6,466 bases of DNA from CAYINU01 sp964364855 (GTDB taxonomy: Bacteria; Margulisbacteria; Marinamargulisbacteria; CAYINU01), in the NCBI GenBank assembly GCA_964364855.1, contig CAYINU010000086.1, positions 1 through 6,466 of the forward strand, in the 5' to 3' direction. The notes beneath the pieces were generated by a model. It saw nothing but the letters and a program-made list of their open reading frames with translations. It did no database searches and was not told the origin of the DNA. Shown in pieces: positions 5,273 through 6,466 of the stretch (the stretch's first letter is position 1; each line of letters opens with the position of its first letter). The translations under genes were made by a program, and so were the position numbers.

Positions 5273-5338
5273 TTCCCCTCTGCCGCTAACTCGTCGGAAT
5301 ATTTTCGTAAACGCGGCGACCCGCTATCCCAGCGAAGG

Positions 5339-5376
5339 CCGGGATCCAGTTTGGTGTTTAGCGCCTGGATCCCCGG
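5339..5376. repeat. REP-like inverted repeat
   Basis: CCGGGATCCAG (5339-5349) pairs with CTGGATCCCCGG (5365-5376) with one extra C, around a 15-base loop. The flanks (TATCCCAGCGAAGG on the left, GGATCAAGTCCGAGGATGACGG to 5396 on the right, partly) have the style of the widespread GTCATCC...GGATGAC intergenic repeats of proteobacteria. No gene is inside. Confidence 0.65.
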
Positions 5377-5406
5377 ATCAAGTCCGAGGATGACGGAAAG
5401 GGGGCC

Positions 5407-5429
5407 TTGGAGGTAGGGGGTGAGTGTTA
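5407..5429 (-). repeat. Second copy of the TAACACTCACCCCC end
   Basis: On the minus strand from 5429 the sequence reads TAACACTCACCCCCT, one extra A, then CCTCCAA. The bases behind hldC from 2967 read the same apart from that one A (22 of 23). Both copies lie directly downstream of a coding gene and in the same orientation relative to it: behind hldC and immediately behind the lipoprotein stop. Confidence 0.6.
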
Positions 5430-5430
5430 A

Positions 5431-6330
5431 TCACCCATTGATCGGAAAATCCGGTATCGGCACAAACGTCCCGATCGTCATCTGACTCTCCTCACCGTTG
5501 TTGATGATCGAGACTTTTCCGGTGCGGATCGACTGCTCTCCCAGCGGATAGTCGTCACGGAACAGGATGACAATATAGTTCGACGGCGTCCGGCGGCCTT
5601 GGGTGTCTACTACGTAGACCAAACAGCTAAAGTCTGATCCTCGGAGAGGATCAGACTTTTGGATCGTGTACGATCCTAAAGTCTGATCCTCGGAGAGGAT
5701 CAGACGGGTAGCATCAAACGTACCCGAAAACGGGTTTCGCGCCCCATAATATCCCATTGTATTAGAGGTAATATCCCACACCTCATACCACCCAAATTCC
5801 GACGCCGGCAATGTGCTCTGTGTCCATGTCAGCACAATATTCGTCGTCCGGCCCTCCGGGCTCAATGTCTCCACACGCGCCACATTCAGACTCACCGGCC
5901 TCGGATAGTCGTCCGGCAGCGGTACTGATAACTTTACACTCGCCGACCGATTGTCTCGCGTCGATGTGATTTCGCTCCGCACATGCATCGAATACGTCGT
6001 GTTCACATCCAATATGATGTTTACCGACGTCTGCCGCGCCGTCATCGGGTCGACGATAAAGCCCCCACCGTACCGAGCTCCAATCCGAATATCCGTATAC
6101 GGCCCCACATTCACCGACGGCCCCCATTCCAGATGATACCGGTTCACCGTCCCGTCCACCGTCGTGATCGTCAGTGTCAGGTCGTAGGTCGGCGTCGTGG
6201 ACCCGCCGCCGCCGGACGATGACGGGGTCGCACGTCCGCATCCCGGGAGTAGCGGCATCGCGCCAACGCTCAACACGAACACCGCCAGCACTACTCCCCC
6301 CGCCAGCCTTGTCCACTTCTCCGCGCTCAT
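5431..6330 (-). CDS. Probable lipoprotein with two beta-sandwich (FN3-like) domains
   Basis: From ATG 6330 this protein has 299 residues. Basic N-terminus MSAEKWTR, hydrophobic LAGGVVLAVFVLSVGAMPLL, then LPGC with Cys31 form a plausible though imperfect lipobox, so it is probably exported and lipid-anchored. A Ser/Gly/Thr linker follows (37-48). Two predicted beta-rich domains follow, about 48-140 and 142-262, each ending in DDYP (140-143 and 259-262). The second has LTWTQS...FGWYEVW (167-185) and CLVYVVDTQGRRTPSNY (236-252), typical of fibronectin III-like strands. No enzymatic motif is seen. The role is unknown, perhaps cell-surface binding. ATG 6330 has GAGG seven bases upstream. The alternative ATG 6351 overlaps the preceding gene's stop as TAATG. 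The gene is markedly more GC-rich than the rest of the window. Residues 209-235 are encoded by a duplicated palindrome. Confidence 0.75.
   Translation of the reverse strand: MSAEKWTRLAGGVVLAVFVLSVGAMPLLPGCGRATPSSSGGGGSTTPTYDLTLTITTVDGTVNRYHLEWGPSVNVGPYTDIRIGARYGGGFIVDPMTARQTSVNIILDVNTTYSMHVRSEITSTRDNRSASVKLSVPLPDDYPRPVSLNVARVETLSPEGRTTNIVLTWTQSTLPASEFGWYEVWDITSNTMGYYGARNPFSGTFDATRLILSEDQTLGSYTIQKSDPLRGSDFSCLVYVVDTQGRRTPSNYIVILFRDDYPLGEQSIRTGKVSIINNGEESQMTIGTFVPIPDFPING
5627..5705. repeat. Duplicated palindrome inside the lipoprotein gene
   Basis: A 30-base unit (5627-5656) recurs exactly at 5676-5705, 49 bases on. Each unit is itself a hairpin: in the first, AAAGTCTGATCCTC (5629-5642) pairs with GAGGATCAGACTTT (5646-5659) around GGA. 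Between the copies sits a third perfect palindrome, GGATCGT / ACGATCC (5661-5676). The 49-base offset is not a multiple of three, so the copies are translated in different frames (LILSEDQT in one, SDPLRGSDF in the other) without breaking the gene. Confidence 0.9.
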
Positions 6331-6350
6331 TTTACCGCCTCGTATCTCCA

Positions 6351-6464
6351 TTACCGCGCCATTTTACCATCTATTTTCTTGTCCATCAGCCTGACCGAAA
6401 CCCTACCGGGTGTCTTCGAATCGATGTCTTTAATCCGCAACTTCACCACCATCACATTCCCGGA
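6351..6464 (-). CDS. 3' end of an unidentified upstream gene
   Basis: On the minus strand a frame enters from the right edge and ends at TAA (6353..6351), giving 37 residues: SGNVMVVKLRIKDIDS, then KTPGRVSVRLMDKKIDGKMAR. The other two frames on this strand hit stops early. The alternating beta-strand pattern (VMVVKLRI, GRVSVRLM) resembles the last strands of a secreted beta-sandwich domain such as a cohesin-like one, but this is weak. Its stop overlaps an ATG by one base (TAATG) at the start of the lipoprotein frame, so both genes are probably in one operon. Confidence 0.5.
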   Translation of the reverse strand, partial: SGNVMVVKLRIKDIDSKTPGRVSVRLMDKKIDGKMAR

Positions 6465-6466
6465 CG

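Overview
The window comes from an uncultured or poorly known Gram-negative bacterium. The split heptose kinase/adenylyltransferase pair (hldA-hldC) implies an LPS outer membrane, and the right end encodes a lipoprotein-like secreted protein. The sequence alone does not fix a phylum. Base composition is patchy: the toxin-antitoxin and regulator genes are AT-rich, the heptose genes intermediate, and the lipoprotein gene clearly GC-rich.

Layout: (1) Positions 1-40, minus strand, hold the first 13 codons of lepA (elongation factor 4), read leftward from a GTG start. (2) Positions 239-1393, plus strand, encode an AAA_14/DUF4143 ATPase, divergent from lepA across a 198-bp gap. (3) Positions 1479-2958, plus strand, hold the two-gene unit hldA-hldC for ADP-heptose synthesis, with a 17-bp overlap. 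(4) Positions 2929-3180 hold a 244-bp MITE-like element with 16-bp terminal inverted repeats and CTAG at both edges. It supplies the last residues and stop codon of hldC and contains four consecutive hairpins. (5) Positions 3226-3926, minus strand, hold an ArsR-type regulator and a YCII-domain protein in one operon, with a 24-bp palindrome covering the -10 box and the start codon of the regulator. (6) Positions 4030-4631, minus strand, hold a DUF2281/PIN (VapBC-type) toxin-antitoxin pair. (7) Positions 4660-5169, minus strand, hold a decayed NYN-domain nuclease gene. It sits directly behind a terminator and a set of hairpins that contain a possible 22-codon leader ORF. (8) Positions 5339-5429 hold REP-like repeat material sharing its end sequence with the element behind hldC. 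(9) Positions 5431-6464, minus strand, hold a probable lipoprotein with two predicted beta-sandwich (fibronectin III-like) domains, preceded by the 3' end of another gene.

lepA and hldA-hldC are core functions. The stretch from about 2930 to 5430 is accessory: repeats, a MITE, a toxin-antitoxin pair, a small regulator operon and a broken gene. I see no complete new defence or signalling system. The most informative signals are the repeats that have entered or abut coding sequence: at the hldC 3' end, at the lipoprotein stop, inside the lipoprotein gene, and at the NYN 5' end.
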